Assembly: GCA_027574665.1 (NCBI GenBank)
Contig: CM050658.1
Coordinates: forward strand, 25,751,098-25,815,097
Direction: 5' to 3'
Length of the DNA stretch: 64,000 bases
Source of the DNA: Rhynochetos jubatus
Taxonomy: Eukaryota; Chordata; Aves; Eurypygiformes; Rhynochetidae
A model generated the notes under the pieces. That model was not told the DNA's origin, made no database searches, and was given only the letters and a program-made list of their open reading frames with translations. This document shows positions 1-13,306 of the stretch, piece by piece. Within the stretch, counting starts at the first letter, position 1; every line of letters starts with the position of its first letter. The translations under genes and the position numbers were made by a program.

Positions 1-3000
1 CCACAGTGTTTGGCACTGATGACAACAGAAAATCTGAGAAACCATGATCCAAAAAAGATTGGAGATTGTGCGAGCAATGTGCAGGTTTCACTTCTCATTG
101 CATTAGTACTAGAAATAATGATAATTTTTATGGTACAGTTTTGAGTTTTATGTTTAATACAGCTTGTAAAAGAAGTTCAATATTACTCCCTGATGTATTA
201 CTATTCTGTCAGTGTACAGCTGCCAAGAGTAGTTAAATCTGATTAAGGCCCCCTGCCGAGTTAATCAATCTGATAATGTCAGACATTATTAAGGGAGCAT
301 ACATGATATGGTCACACTATTATCAGTGGCATGTACCCAGTGCCTTTGTCTTCACAGAGCACTGAAGCTACTTAAAGTAGATAAGGATAAAAAGGATAAA
401 AGGCGTTATAAACTTTCAGTCTCAAACACTTGTATGTTAATTCCTATTAAAATACAGCTTTTTAATACAAGATACCTCCATTTATTTTAGGAGTTTGTGG
501 AATAACCCCAAAATTTAACATTTTAGAGCAATGAAGTGCAGCTTAAGAATACTTTACATCATTCTGTTCAATGCAAACTTGTTTTTAAATAAAAAGTCTT
601 TATGTTTAGAATGCATTCATTTTATCAAATGTATGTCTCAGTTTGAGGCGTAGTCATGCACAAAACCCACAGGTCTTCAAAACACTTAGGTATTACGTGA
701 CCTACTCAGAAATCAGCAGACATTGCCTTGACACTACCATTTCACTAACAGATACTAATGCTGAAATAATTTGCATTTTCAAAGGGAGCTGGTTCTTTTC
801 TGTTTACATTATATTAAAAAGCAAAGTCATATCTATTTACACTGAACTGCATACAGTCCTTGGATTTCTGCATTATCAGCAAAGCCATCTATCATTAGCT
901 GTGAACCAGCTCCTCAGCAAAGGAAGGCTTTGTAACACCTGACTCAGTACAGTTCCTTTGCAAAACACGTGAAACGTTGCAGAGGACAGGACACACGATG
1001 TTATTTCAGAGTAACAGACAGCATACGTGCAAGGGAGGTCTGGGGGTGAGAAATAAAGGCAAAAGGAAGGTGGCCAGTGAAACACAAGTTGCAACTCTAA
1101 TGATTCAGTAATTATACCTAGCATAAAAGAGGTTGAGACAAACTCCTCTCCTAGAACTGGTGGAAAGGTGACTCCTTTAGTGGTTTACGAACTGAGAGAA
1201 GTTGGAGGCTGATCCCTGTTCTACCTAAAGATAATTTCCTGGGTACCCAACTGAAGTGCTAGAGTCCCGGATAAATATCTGCAATGAGATCTATCCAACT
1301 GTTCCTGACTTGGTTCAACACTAACATCAACTATCCCTTCTATGTAGCCAGCTATTTTATTGATATCCCCTGTCAATCTAATGTTCAGTTCAGGATGAAA
1401 ATAGCAGCTTGCAGGACACCTACACCTGAGAATCATAAATGTAGGCCAGATCTAATCAAGAAACACACTGCCTAAATTGTTATGGGGGCTGGAGGACACT
1501 ACAGACTATTGCATCACAAACTTAAAGACTGAGTATCTACAGTTTGGTAAAAATGTTATACAGCATCCTCCTACGCTCCTCTGGAAGCAGAAATGGTTTA
1601 TATAGTGTTACGTAATGTACATACAGTGGTATGTGTCTTTCACAGATTCAAGATCCCTGAGCATGAAGTCGAGACCCTGACTAGGAAAAAGCTCAGTTTT
1701 GGTGCAGGGCAAGACAGGCAGTACAGACAGTCTGAAACATACCCATACATTTATACAGATATAACCAGCACTTTCCATAACTGCAAATCATGTATAATTT
1801 AGCAGCATAATATTTATTTTTCCACTTTCTTTTTTTTCCTTTTAGAAGGTTTTTCTGTCCCATGTTTGTTTCCTAATATTCACCTGCACTTTAATAACAG
1901 CGGTTTTGTTTTCCCTATTTGAGAATAAAAGAGAAATAAACAATGCTGCTTAACTGCTGGATTAACTCAAGTTCAGGAACAGAGATGTAATATGTATTTC
2001 CAGTTACAATTGTCAAAGAAAGGTTAAAGTGTAAAATTTTTCAAAGAAAATACTGTAACCTATATCTAACCAGGGATAGCCAATCCTTATCATACTGCCT
2101 TTTAGAAGAAAAAACAGATTTAGCCAGTGTTAGTTGTTCAAAAAATGAGCAACAAGATTTTCAAAACTTGTTACAATTTTGAAAGAAGGAGAAGTGAAAT
2201 AGAGTTGCTTTATTTTTACCAAGCATCTTTTCCTCATTTTTCTTCCCTGCCCTTACAAGAAAAAACAAACCAGAGATCAACTGGTAAAAATGGGCAACAA
2301 GCAAGACAGTGCCAGTAAGCAAATTTGTTATGGGTTTGTGCCTCAGGGCAGTGTTCCCATGTGGATTCTCTAATGCCTACTATGGGGTTTATTTGCATAT
2401 TAATATTCCCACAGGGCAAAAGTCTCTTCTTTATCAGTCACCTTATTTTCAGGAACCTCATATGAATTTAATACATCTGAAATGTCTTTCACTATGTCAA
2501 CTTCGGTTAAAATTTGGCCAGTGACTGGAGGAGGGGATAGTACTGGGTAGAAAGGTGGAGCTGACAGAATTGACAGGGATATGGAAGGCAAACTAGACTG
2601 CATTAGTTGCATTTCAGAAGAACAGTAACCCAAAATCACATCATCTGAGCAAGACATTAAAAATCACACCTCCACACAGACTAAAGGTAAGAGAACTGAG
2701 GAATTCCTTAGTTTAAAACCATTAAACCAATAACCCTCACATAGACAGACTAACTAGGAAGCATATTCTGAAATTCAAATTTCCTTGATATTAATAAGCA
2801 CCTTGCTGGCTCTTCTACCTTCTCCAGAATGCACCAATCACTACAACATAATACAATTTTGTGGGGATTCTCTGTTCTACCATTAAATGTGGTCTATACT
2901 AAAGTGATACAGCTGCGTGGCTTGGAAGGTGAATATTCATTCGTTCCACACACCTGACAGCTAAATTAGTAACAAATTTGGTTTTGCACATATGCTTCAA

Positions 3001-5113
3001 ATACAGGGATAGTATGCTATTAACCCCAGTCAAGCTTTTGGGGAATTGTGAAAATTGAGATGGAGGGCATGTTTACCTCTTTGGCTACAGCATACCAAAA
3101 GGTAGGTCACTTGTGGATGCAGAAAACACTGCGAAGTCTTTTTGTCAAAGAAACAGAGAACTTACAGACTGACCACAGTTCTGCAGGAATGAACATCTTC
3201 CCAACCTTGCTGACCAAAAGAATCATGAATCTCACCTAAATCAGGCACTTCGCTGACAGTCAATTACCTTACCAGAAACCAACCCGGAGTCTCCAGGCCC
3301 TGACCAAAGCACACCTTTTCTTAAAATTATTGCCTGCACAATAACAGTGATATCATCAGTCTGAGAAGTTCAAAAAAGAACTTTGTAACACCAAAAGAAT
3401 GCCAGTCAGCACCCAGTCCTCCCACAATACCTGGTATTTGGCAGCCTGAGGCACAGAGAGCAGCAGAGAAGGTACCAGGGAAAAAGTCTTCTCTAGCTCT
3501 CTCCAAAACAGCAGATTCCTTTTAATACTATGTGTGGCAAGCACAGATGAAGGTGCTTCCAAACCCCAGGTCCCCCTTAATATTAAGCCTATCCAATGAA
3601 AGTTGAGAAGCGTTTCAATCCTTGATGTTGCTTCTGAGCTTATTTCACTGGAGAAACTGTTGGAAGAAATTCTCTTCCATTTTCCGGACAATTTGTTGAA
3701 TATGTGATGAGAGGGAACATGTTGCCCCCTGGCCACTGGCACACGAAAGCAATAGCTGCAAGGATTACGTGTGGGCTCTGGGCCATATGGTCTGTAGGCT
3801 TATTGTAGGAATTTAGCATTTTTTAGACTCCTACTTTCCTGTTAAATTGGTTGAAATTAGCCACTAAGCTTCCTCTCCGAAAACTTCAGAAACAACACTG
3901 CGATTGTATAATCTTTTGCCATTGAAAACCAGACTAAAAGGTAAACAAAAAATAACATAAAGACAGTATTTCTGTTCTTCAGAAAGGCAAGAAGGAGAAG
4001 TTATAGGAGATGCTTTCCCAAATAGGGATATTTACTGGAAGCTGGAGCTTTAATAAATGTAAACTTAGCAGTACAGAAATGAGCATATATTACAGCACAC
4101 AAGCTTACCGCTATGAAGGTTTAAAATAGAGTTCAGAAGCTAAGCCAGTTTAAGCCAGATGGTACTATTCCATTATCCTTCCAGAGAATAGTACAGAGTA
4201 TATATAACTGGCATACAAAAACATAATCTTATTTGCTATTTAGCTATTTCTAGAAACCTAATATTATGCTAGAATATCTGCAAATAATACAAATGCTGTT
4301 TTGTGAATGAAGCAATACATCAGGTAGCATAATACAGTATTGAGATCTATACCTGATGAAATGCTTCTGGCCTCCTGATAGTCATGTTAGAAATTAATTT
4401 ATTTTAAATGTGCTATGACTACACCTATTCGAGATATTTATCCTTTATTGATACTCAGTCTGGAGAATATAAAAACTGTAAATCAGGATCGTAGACAAAG
4501 TTGAACGACTGCAGCCAGGTGAAGGGAAGGTTGGTTGGTTGTTTTAAACAGGACACGTTTCCTTATTCACTGATGCAAGCAGCACATGCTTGACATGTAA
4601 TTGAAAAAGTTTCATCATGTAGCAATTAACAATATTGTCTATTCATTCGTGCCAGCGTTCTGTATTATTTTAATGGTCCTTCAATTGCCTACCAAAATGC
4701 CTTCCCATCCTGCCCACCATCAACAAGTAAAGCTCAACTTCACAGATTTCCCATTAATAAAATCCAAAACCTAGTGCTAAAGTCAAGCTTGTCTTGTCTT
4801 TAACAGAAGTTCTGTAACACACCCTAGTACTTTGCATCCCTCACGGTGAAGAGAAGTAATCAAGTATCAACCCATCCAGACTAACCTTCTGGACTCTACT
4901 GGAACACACACAGACACAGCAAATTCAAAGCCAGGAACAGGAATAATTTCTGGAGCATGCTATGGCATTATTCAATCATTTAAGACCAACTTGGCAATTA
5001 AGATTTCTCAGTTAAAGTACAATGTATGTGTACAGCATTTATACACCTGTTGGAGGCAGCTTATAGATGCCAGGGATAAAAAGAGCCTCCTTTGAAGATA
5101 GATTGGACGAATG

Positions 5114-5180
5114 GAAAAAAACACCACCAACCAACCCCTAAACCAAAACAACCCCAAAACCACCCCAAACCCAAATACAC
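5114..5180. repeat. A/C-rich low-complexity tract
   Basis: This is a patch of A-runs separated by C or CC, almost without G or T. An A17 run follows at 5275-5291. Confidence 0.8.
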
Positions 5181-5274
5181 AAAGACAGAGAAACACATTA
5201 TCAAGAGGGTTACAGGGACTGTACAAAGCATTTGACATCCAGGATATTATTCCCTGTTGCTGATGCTTGGGAGG

Positions 5275-5291
5275 AAAAAAAAAAAAAAAAA
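5275..5291. repeat. A17 homopolymer
   Basis: Seventeen consecutive A bases follow GGGAGG. No retrogene body was recognised on either side. Confidence 0.9.
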
Positions 5292-8200
5292 GGTCTGCAG
5301 TGGAAAGGAAAGGGGGCAAGGGGCTAACTATGAAACTGGCAGCTAGTTTAAAGATGCCAGTGAAGACTGTATGATGACTACCCTAAGCACCAAAGTAGCA
5401 GACCTGCCTTGGCATCTGTATTGTAACCCAGAGAGTGTTCTGGGGGAACTAGGCTCCATGGCTCCTGAGAGTATTGACAATGGAGGAAGGGTTGGGAGAG
5501 TTCTGGAAACAAGATGTAGGAGTTAGGCTGAAGTTTGAGGTCTAAAGTGCAGAGCTGTAGCATTGTCCCTTGGGTTACTGACAGACAGCACAGTGGAATA
5601 ACTGGTGTAGGGAAGAGTTTGAGTTTATTTCAACAGGGAGAACTTTTGGATTGAATAGAGTTGATACAGGAAGAGGAGTCATGGAAGAGGAAAAATCATT
5701 CCACACGCAATCTTTTGGGATGTGGAAGAGGCCAAGGTTCTCTTTGCTTTTATGGGAAAATATGTAAAAGGATCTCAAGCTTCTACTATACTCCCTGCTC
5801 AAATCTGTTGCCAAAAGTAGTAATACTATCTTTTCCCGCAAAGGAGAAAAGGTTTGTTCTACTTGCAGTTACATGATATTATCATTGTCTGATCTATTTT
5901 AGGTTAGGGGAAAGGCTGGTAGGGCAGAGATAATATTTACCACACTCCAACTATATTCAGGGCTCAGTCAACCCTGAAAGGAAAGTGATTAAAAAAAAAT
6001 TCCACAGATAAAAAAAAGAGGTGGAAAGAAATGGTCTTTTGCTCTCCCTGCACACACCCAAATAAAGAAACATCCAACAGTATTTTGATTGGTGGACATC
6101 ACCATACACAAAGGCATGTCTAGGAATCCAGCAGAGTCAACCAGAATTCCTATTAAGAATGAAGAGGAATAGACAGTGGAAGAGACTCCAAGCAAATGAA
6201 TCATGAACTACAACTGAGAAAAAAAGAGAGAAAGAAAACAAAATGTTAGGCAGAATAAGCCAAATTTAGCTAGTCATCCTTATGTCAAGCAAAGACACAC
6301 AGAAGAATAAATGCTATTATAACTTCTTAATTTATTGTCCATGACATTTTACTACAAAGCATTCATCATAATTATCAAATAAATCCTTTTTCCCCCATGT
6401 AAAATGATTAAATACGGTTTGACTTCAGAATGGTAAATATAGGTGTAAATTTATTTGAAAGCTAAACTACAATAAAATTAAACTAAATGAAATTCAGAAT
6501 TAAACAAGTGAGTTCCACACTCTTCCATGTAGCAAATAAATAGAATTAGTAAAGCCAGCACTAGAGCTGTATAAATAGCCATGGTTATTTCAGGCACACA
6601 AAGTTTAATAATAGCGTTCTGAGCATGTTTTTGGTCCACACACAGTGAGAAGACAAATATGTTGTGGATGGTCAGTAACTCAAACTCAATTTTTACACGT
6701 GGTAAAAAGTGACAAGACTGATAGCAATATGCCATCCATTCTCATCAGTCACACTTAGTCCTCAGACCTCTATTATCCACAAATCCTGCTATACAATCAA
6801 AGAGAAAGAACTACTGAATTGTTTATTAAAACTGACACCATCAATTATGCTCCCCTGTAAAAAGTCACTGAGCAGCCATTTAAAGAATTATCATGCACAT
6901 GTTGGTAACTTTTGACCAGGTTAACAACCGCTCTGCTTAGGGAGAGGATGGAAACTCTCCTCAGACGCTTGATATCTGAGAAGTTAAACTTACAAAAGAA
7001 TCATTTTCTGCCACTGCAAAGTGAAGCCCTGTATTTCTGGTCAACACAAGCTACAAGTGTGATACTAGCACTCCACCCCACACATACCCCCTTTCCCCTC
7101 ATATCACTTTTTGATGTAATCTGAAAAGTCGACAGGGGCATGCCTAGAGTGACAGCCTTGGAATGTTCTTTCCACACTGCAAGGCCAGCAACAGTGACCA
7201 TCGTCAATGCCAAGAGCCCCAAACAATGAAATGGGGTATGGGTGATATTTCTTGGAAGCCAGCTGGCCTCACACACCAAAATTCTGATCTCTTGGTACAA
7301 GCCAGGGACGTAGTTCCCTTTTTCCCTTTCAGCACATGGGATGCTTCTCAATTCACACATGATTTTCATAACATTTCCATCACCTTTTAACATCATTGTT
7401 AAGTTCATAAGAGACATGAATAACCATATTATTGCTGCAGAGCAATACCAAAATACTAACACAACGTTGCATTCAGAAGAGAGTTACATTCCCAAAACAT
7501 CCTGTCTAGAAAATGATGCAAAACCGTGCCCCACGGAGGTATTTCCCCACATCAGCTGGCGCCTCTTGTGCTAAGTAAATACAGCCCAATCGCAGGTATG
7601 AAAGTTACTCTTTCAACAGCCCCCAACAGTAAGGGGAAAAGCTGGAAGTATTCTAACAGACAAATGATACATAACCCCTCATACATGCCCTCAGCACGGC
7701 TAGGTGCCCAGATTCGCATGGTTTCTGTTTGCAGCGGTGTATAAAACAGAGACTGTGCCTATAACAGTAAATTAAACATGCCAGGACTGTCTGTTGGCAC
7801 CGAGGCCAGCTGGCACAGAACAGCCTGTGTCCGTACTCCCTTACCCTTCAAAGTATGCAACTGCTGGGTGGGAATGTCTTTCAGCCTTCCTTCTCCCCAG
7901 CCATGCTCAGGATTTGTCCAGGAGAATACTGGTTGATGCTGCCCAAAGCCTTGACAGACGGTTCTAATACCTAAGTAATATTAACAACTGAATTTTATGG
8001 CGCAGGAACACACTTTAGTATTGTTCATTTTAGCTGTACAGACCTAAGTGACTAGTCTGGAGGGCTTACCGCCCCTCTGCAACAAGTAGCAGAATGTAAA
8101 TAAACAAAGGGAAGTAACTGAAGTGGCTAGGATAAACCATGAAACAACACAAGGGATGGACATCTTCTTACCAACGACGTTAAATAGCTAGTTTTCCAAG

Positions 8201-8589
8201 CACTTAGGAAGACAGAACGGAAGCTTTTGGAGTAAGAAAGATGCTCTCAGCTTCAGGCATCCAAGATACTAATGGCATTAAGGCAAATAAAGAGTATTTT
8301 AGGGAATTAGCATTACAATGAGTATTTTTCCCAAATTCTGCTGCAGACAATATATAGTCAAAAATGCAACTACAATTCAGTGATTGATCTTGATATAAAT
8401 TCTTACCCTTTTCATGGAACCCAGTGAAGTCCCAACGAATACACTCAGTTTTCCCCTTCATTTCAACTTTTATCTGGATTACTTGGTTATTACAGTTTCT
8501 TTTAGTTTCTGCGGTATGAAAAGGTCACTGGTATGTCACATGCTCTATTGCTAGCATTTTTAATGATGAACAGGTTCACTGCCCACAAG

Positions 8590-8690
8590 AACTAAAGAAT
8601 TCTTGCTTAAACATATGATTGTTTACCGCATGAATGTTTATATGAAAGCCAATTGGCGCTAAAGGTATTCTTGTTAAATTTATCCCCTGG
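8590..8690. promoter_or_regulatory. Possible conserved non-coding block
   Basis: This short block is richer in information than its AT-rich surroundings. It has a forkhead-type TGTTTAC near 8622, a CCAAT (GCCAATTGGCGC, about 8650-8661) and isolated CpGs that would normally decay. No alignment was possible, so the regulatory reading is inference. Confidence 0.25.
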
Positions 8691-9450
8691 ATCAGTTATT
8701 TCAAATTGGATAGCAATTTAAAAGCTATTTTGAAGAGCCTTTTCAGGAATCTTTACTTGTTACATGAGGAATCACGTGGCTCTTTAGACAGGGTTAACTC
8801 AGGAAAATATCTCTTAAGCTGTACTTGAACTGTCAGTAACAGGGCATCCCTCTCATTGTTATCCTTATCTAAAATAATGTTGAAGTTAGTTTCTGCTCTC
8901 CCTTAAACTGTAATTAAATAATAAAATTTCAACTTTAATAACAAAATTGTTGAGAGCATGACGATCAAATGAAAGTCACCAGCATTAACTGTTAGGCCTT
9001 GAAGATTAGAGAATCAAAGTTTTGCAGTAAAAAGAATGGACCAAATTGTCTGCAAATGAAATCTAAGTGGTTTATAAAGTTAATGGACTGCAAGGAACAA
9101 CTAATTTTTTGTTGCTATTTGGTTAAATTGAAGGAGAAAAAAAAAACCAAAACACCAAAATGATGCAAAAACTGCATTCCAGACTGATCAATATACCTAG
9201 CCTTCATGTGCAGCCCTACAAAGGGACCCTTTAAAAGATTCAGGGTTTGGGTGGTTTTTTATTGTTGTTGTTTGTTTTGTTCTGAAGTGCTGATACAGAA
9301 GAAACATGGTTTTAAAAAAAATACATGGCTGTCAATTTTTAAACTTTCTTCTTAAACTTTGTAAGTTTAAAAATAAATTTTAAGCCCAAATTACATTTAT
9401 ATTAATCTGAAACAGTCTTTCAAACAAACGTATGCGTACATTTGTCGAAC

Positions 9451-9466
9451 AAAAAAAAAAAAAAAA
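9451..9466. repeat. A16 homopolymer
   Basis: Sixteen A bases follow TTTGTCGAAC. There is no recognised source element. Confidence 0.9.
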
Positions 9467-10882
9467 TCACTGCATAACTTTTTCTTTAATGTAGTCTGTA
9501 TGCTAAGTCAGCATCTCTCAACCTTTTAGAAGGTGAATCCCTCCCTATACAAATCAGTAGCATTTCACACATCCCTCAGATCATTTCTTCATCCCCATCT
9601 TTGGTGAAAGATGCTTCTATTTTCCATGTCAGGAATGCCACTCCTGCCTCTTAAGAACCATCTTCAGGAACTTAGTACAGTGAGATGTGTCATGACTGTA
9701 CAGGGCCAGTACAGGTCCAGACTTTTCATTTGCTTATTCAATGTCAGTTCTTCGTCTAAACTTCAAGATGCCCAGTGTCTCATCAGCAAGGCCTTTTTTT
9801 GCTGACTGAATACTATTGTCAGGCAACTGAAGTTTAAGTATATAATTTACTCATTTTTTGCTAAGCTATTTAGTTCCTGCTTTTAGAAGCAAATAAAAGG
9901 ACTAGTATGTTTACTGTTCCAATATAAAAGAACATTTTGAGTAACATGGGTGGGTTTTTTTTAACCACTTACTAGTCTCTGCCAGGGAGAGAGTGCTAAG
10001 GCAGGTTGTGCAGACCAGGAGCCACACCACCACTGGTAACAGGGGGCTGGCAATTCTGCAGGATCACCCTGAGGTTAGTCACTGATTGACCTCTTCCTGT
10101 ATCTGGGGTTATATATGAATATATGAAACAGGTTACATACTTAAGAGGGATTTCAGCTCCATGTATTTAGAAAGCCTTAAAGAACTGGTTGACTCTCGGG
10201 TTTTGATTCAAAAAGGGAATGCAATAAATGCAAATGAATCTAGTAACTTCTCCGTGTGGAAAAAAAATAAACATTCATGTTAAAGAACAGAGTTCTTCAT
10301 GACTGTATATATACTTCACTGAAACAACCAAGTGAAAGCACTTAACAGCATTAAACCTCGCTGTTAAAAAGACAACAGTTGGCAAATTTAATTTCCTAAA
10401 AGCCTAATTATAAAATTGTACAATCCAGGTGAGTTAAATTAGGTGCATGTTGCTCAAACAAAATAGTTCTGCGAAGTATTTAATCAGAGGTTTAATTATC
10501 AAATTTAAATATCAGAACAAGTTAACAGTCAATTCAAAAAGGGCAAAAGTTTCATACTTCCATTCCACAGCTCCTCTAACTTCATCTTTTACTTTCAATC
10601 AGTTTTCTGCAAACACAAGCTATACACAGCTCTAACACTACACATGAGCTCTTAAGGTGCAACAAAAGTAAAATCTGCAATTAATATGTTTATATATGAA
10701 ATAAAGCTAAACTCACAGAATATGAGCCAGCCTCTGCAGTCTGTTTTTAAACTGCATCTCATCCTTGTTTCAGACCAAAATAAAAAGTGTATAAACTGAC
10801 CCTTAGGTTTCTTGACCTGTCAAATCAAAAACAGTTGGAATATTCATGTTTTTCAACAAGGAAAAAAATTACGTTGTAATTA

Positions 10883-11265
10883 TCATGGAATCACAGACCA
10901 GCTGAGGCTGGGAGGCACCTCTGGAGGTCATCTTGCTCAATCCCCCTGCTCAAGCAGGGCCATCTACAGACTCTTTCCCCAGACCACGTCCAGATGGCTT
11001 CTGGGTATCTCCAAGAATGGAGACTCCACAACATCCCTGGGCAACCTGTGTCAGGGCTCTGTCACTCTCACAGTGAAAAAGTGTTTACTCATGTTCAGCT
11101 ATGGAGCCTCCTGTGTTTCAGTTTGTGCCCATTGCCTCTTGTCCTGTCACTGGGCACCACTGAAAAGAGCCTGGCTCCATCTTCTTTCCACCCTTCTAGG
11201 CATTCATACACCCTGATGAGATCCTCCTGAGCCTTCTCTTCTCTACAGAATCTCATTTTAATGAA
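10883..11265 (-). mobile_element. CR1 LINE fragment, 3' part
   Basis: The forward strand begins TCATGGAATCACAGACCAGC and continues with GGAGGTCATCTTGCTCAATC. These are the reverse complement of the CR1 3' untranslated end and the ORF2 C-terminal region, such as the segment for [11 protein letters not shown] on the minus strand. The element is therefore minus-sense and 5' truncated. Its coding frame is broken. It ends about 65 bp from the LTR at 11331. Confidence 0.82.
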
Positions 11266-11330
11266 AACTGTACAGCAGGCGACATAAAAAAGGACTTTGT
11301 ATGACATAACTTGACTTGCCTCCAAAAATC

Positions 11331-12275
11331 TGTGTTAAAGTAACGCTCCCAGGCAGCAACTAAGCACCACACAGCCACTTGCTCAATTCTCCCTTGGTGT
11401 GATGGGGAGGAGAAAATACAAGGAAAAGTTTGTGCATCAAGACAAGGACAGGGAGGGGTCACTCACCCATTATGGTCATGGGCAAAACAGACTCAACTTG
11501 GGGAACAAAAAGCAATTTAATTAGTTACATATCTGGTCAGAGTAGGAAGTAAGAGATAAAACCAGACCTTAAGACACCTCCCCCACACCCCCAGCCAGCC
11601 TTCTCCCTAGGCTGAACTTTACTACTGATTTCTCTACCTCTTTTCCCCCAGCAGCTCAGGGGGCACACGTTGTCTCCACTGCTCCTTCCTCTTCAGGGGA
11701 GGGATGCTCACACTCTGCCCCTGCTACAGTGCGGGGTCCCTCCCATGTGAGACAGTCCTCCACTAATTTCTCCAACATGAATCCTTCCCACAGGCTGCAG
11801 TTCTTCACAAACTGCATGGGTCCCTCCCACAGGATGCAATCCTTCAGCAGCAGCCTGCCCTCCAGTGTGGGCTTTCCACAGGGTCACAGGCTCTTCGGGC
11901 GCATCCCCCTGCTCTGCCATGGGGCCCTCCCCGGGCTGCAGGGTGGTCTCTGCTCCCCCGTGACCCTCCATGGCTGCAGGGGCAGAGCCTGACCTCTCAC
12001 CATGGGCTGCAGGGGAACCTCTGCTCCAGCCACCTCCACCCTGCCTTTTTGCACTGACCTGGGTATCTGCCTGGCTGTCTCACTCACATCCCACTCCCCT
12101 CTCTGCTCCAGGTTTCAACTATTCTTTTTCCCTTCTTCAATGTGTTAATCACAGAGGTGCTAATTGGCTTGTCCTTGGCCAGAGACAGGTGTAACTTGTA
12201 GCCAGGGAATCTTCTAGCAGCTTCTCACAGGAGCCACCCATGTGGCCTCTCTGCCACTACCAAATCCCCACCACA
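11331..12275 (-). mobile_element. Solo LTR of an avian ERVL-type endogenous retrovirus
   Basis: Read on the minus strand the element starts TGTGGTGGGGATTTGGTAGT (12275) and ends near TTAACACA (11331), giving TG...CA ends and about 945 bp. Internal landmarks are the GC-rich, loosely repeated CTGCAGCCCATGG-type segment (about 11700-12020), an ATTAAA signal near 11516-11521, and a downstream block about a GAG-less terminus resembling avian ERVL LTR ends (GTGCTTAGTTGCTGCCTGGG). No gag or pol sequence adjoins it, so it looks like a solo LTR left by recombination. The 5 bp flanks I read (AAATC and CACAC) do not match, so either an edge is slightly off or the duplication has decayed. The family name is from memory of similar LTRs, not from a search. 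Confidence 0.72.
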
Positions 12276-12554
12276 CACACCCAATACACTCCCCTCAAAT
12301 AAAATCATTGAAACCATTAAAATTTGTAAAAGCAAAGAAGTTAACTATGGTTATTTGACATTTCTCCAACACACTAAGCTTCTGGACTTTCTATTTTTTC
12401 TTCAATAAGAACTAAGTAAGAAAGTAGCAAAATGGACATCTAGCTGAAGGCTAGTCTGTGCATAAGATAGCACTGTTCAAGAAAAACACATGATTTAAGA
12501 CTATTTGTAGCTAAACCAGTCAAAAAGCTGCAGGAACATCTAGAAACAAGGTTT

Positions 12555-12586
12555 ACATTGATTTAAAATCACATTGATTTAAAATC
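12555..12586. repeat. 16 bp tandem duplication in a TTTAAA-rich patch
   Basis: ACATTGATTTAAAATC occurs twice in direct succession. A related CGGTTTAAAATTAATTC follows near 12664. The GATTTAAA/AAATC motifs resemble old palindromic TTTAAATC-type repeats seen in reptile and bird genomes. Confidence 0.8.
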
Positions 12587-13260
12587 AATAGACTTAATAT
12601 AACCCTAAATAAGACAGAAACTAAAGAATTCAAAAATCTATCTGGACAGTTTTAAATTAAAATCGGTTTAAAATTAATTCAAACAATTCATCAGCTTTTG
12701 TAGCCTGAATATTTAGATAAAGCTGATGATTCAAATCACTGTATCAAAGGGATGAAAGAACACAGAGCAGAAGCTGGAAGAAAACAGCATAAGGCTTGCA
12801 AGCCAATTGTTTTGCTAAAGGGCGAGTAAAATGGTGAGCAAAATTAATCTGTAAACTCAATGGAAATTTTAGGACTGAATGGCATTTACTCTTGAAAAAC
12901 AGACACTAATATATTGTCTCTCCACAGATAAACCGCAAATATACCTCCTTCTATTCACTATATAAGCATTCTGTATTTGATACTGAATTCTCAAGAGAAT
13001 GACCACTTTGTAGGGCTGAGATGAAGCCAGGAAGAATTCATGGTGGAATGCTACCTTCAAACTTGACACAGAAGGACACAGAATGATATCTGAACTAGTT
13101 AGGGACAACGAAAATTCTGAAAGTGAAATATGAAGAGGTTTTTTTTATTCAACTGACCAAGCAACAGCACAGTTTTATGAATCAACTACGTTTGGATTCT
13201 TATGTAAAATCAGTAACATTTTTGGGTTTTGCTTTGTTTTCTTCTTCCTGGCTGTGTTCT

Positions 13261-13306
13261 GGGTTTGGGTTTGTTTGGTGTTGGTTTTTTTTTTTTGTTT
13301 GTTTTA
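13261..13306. repeat. T/G-rich low-complexity tract
   Basis: A GGGTTTGGGTTTG segment runs into a run of 13 T and then GTTTGTTTT. It may be the reverse of an eroded A-rich tail. Confidence 0.8.

Noticed and set aside
3356..3742. 128-codon minus-strand frame
   Set aside because: No family resemblance and no supporting splice sites; likely chance.
5275..5600. Processed pseudogene ending in the A17 run
   Set aside because: No cDNA-like body or matching target duplications could be seen on either side.
7001..7462. 153-codon minus-strand frame
   Set aside because: No recognisable domain, no splice or start context, and mixed composition typical of intron; most likely chance.
10812..11325. 134-codon plus-strand frame and neighbours
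   Set aside because: It is antisense to a CR1 fragment; the repeat explains the sequence.
11708..12194. Open frames of 67-87 codons on both strands
   Set aside because: They lie within the GC-rich part of the LTR and encode only its repeated units.
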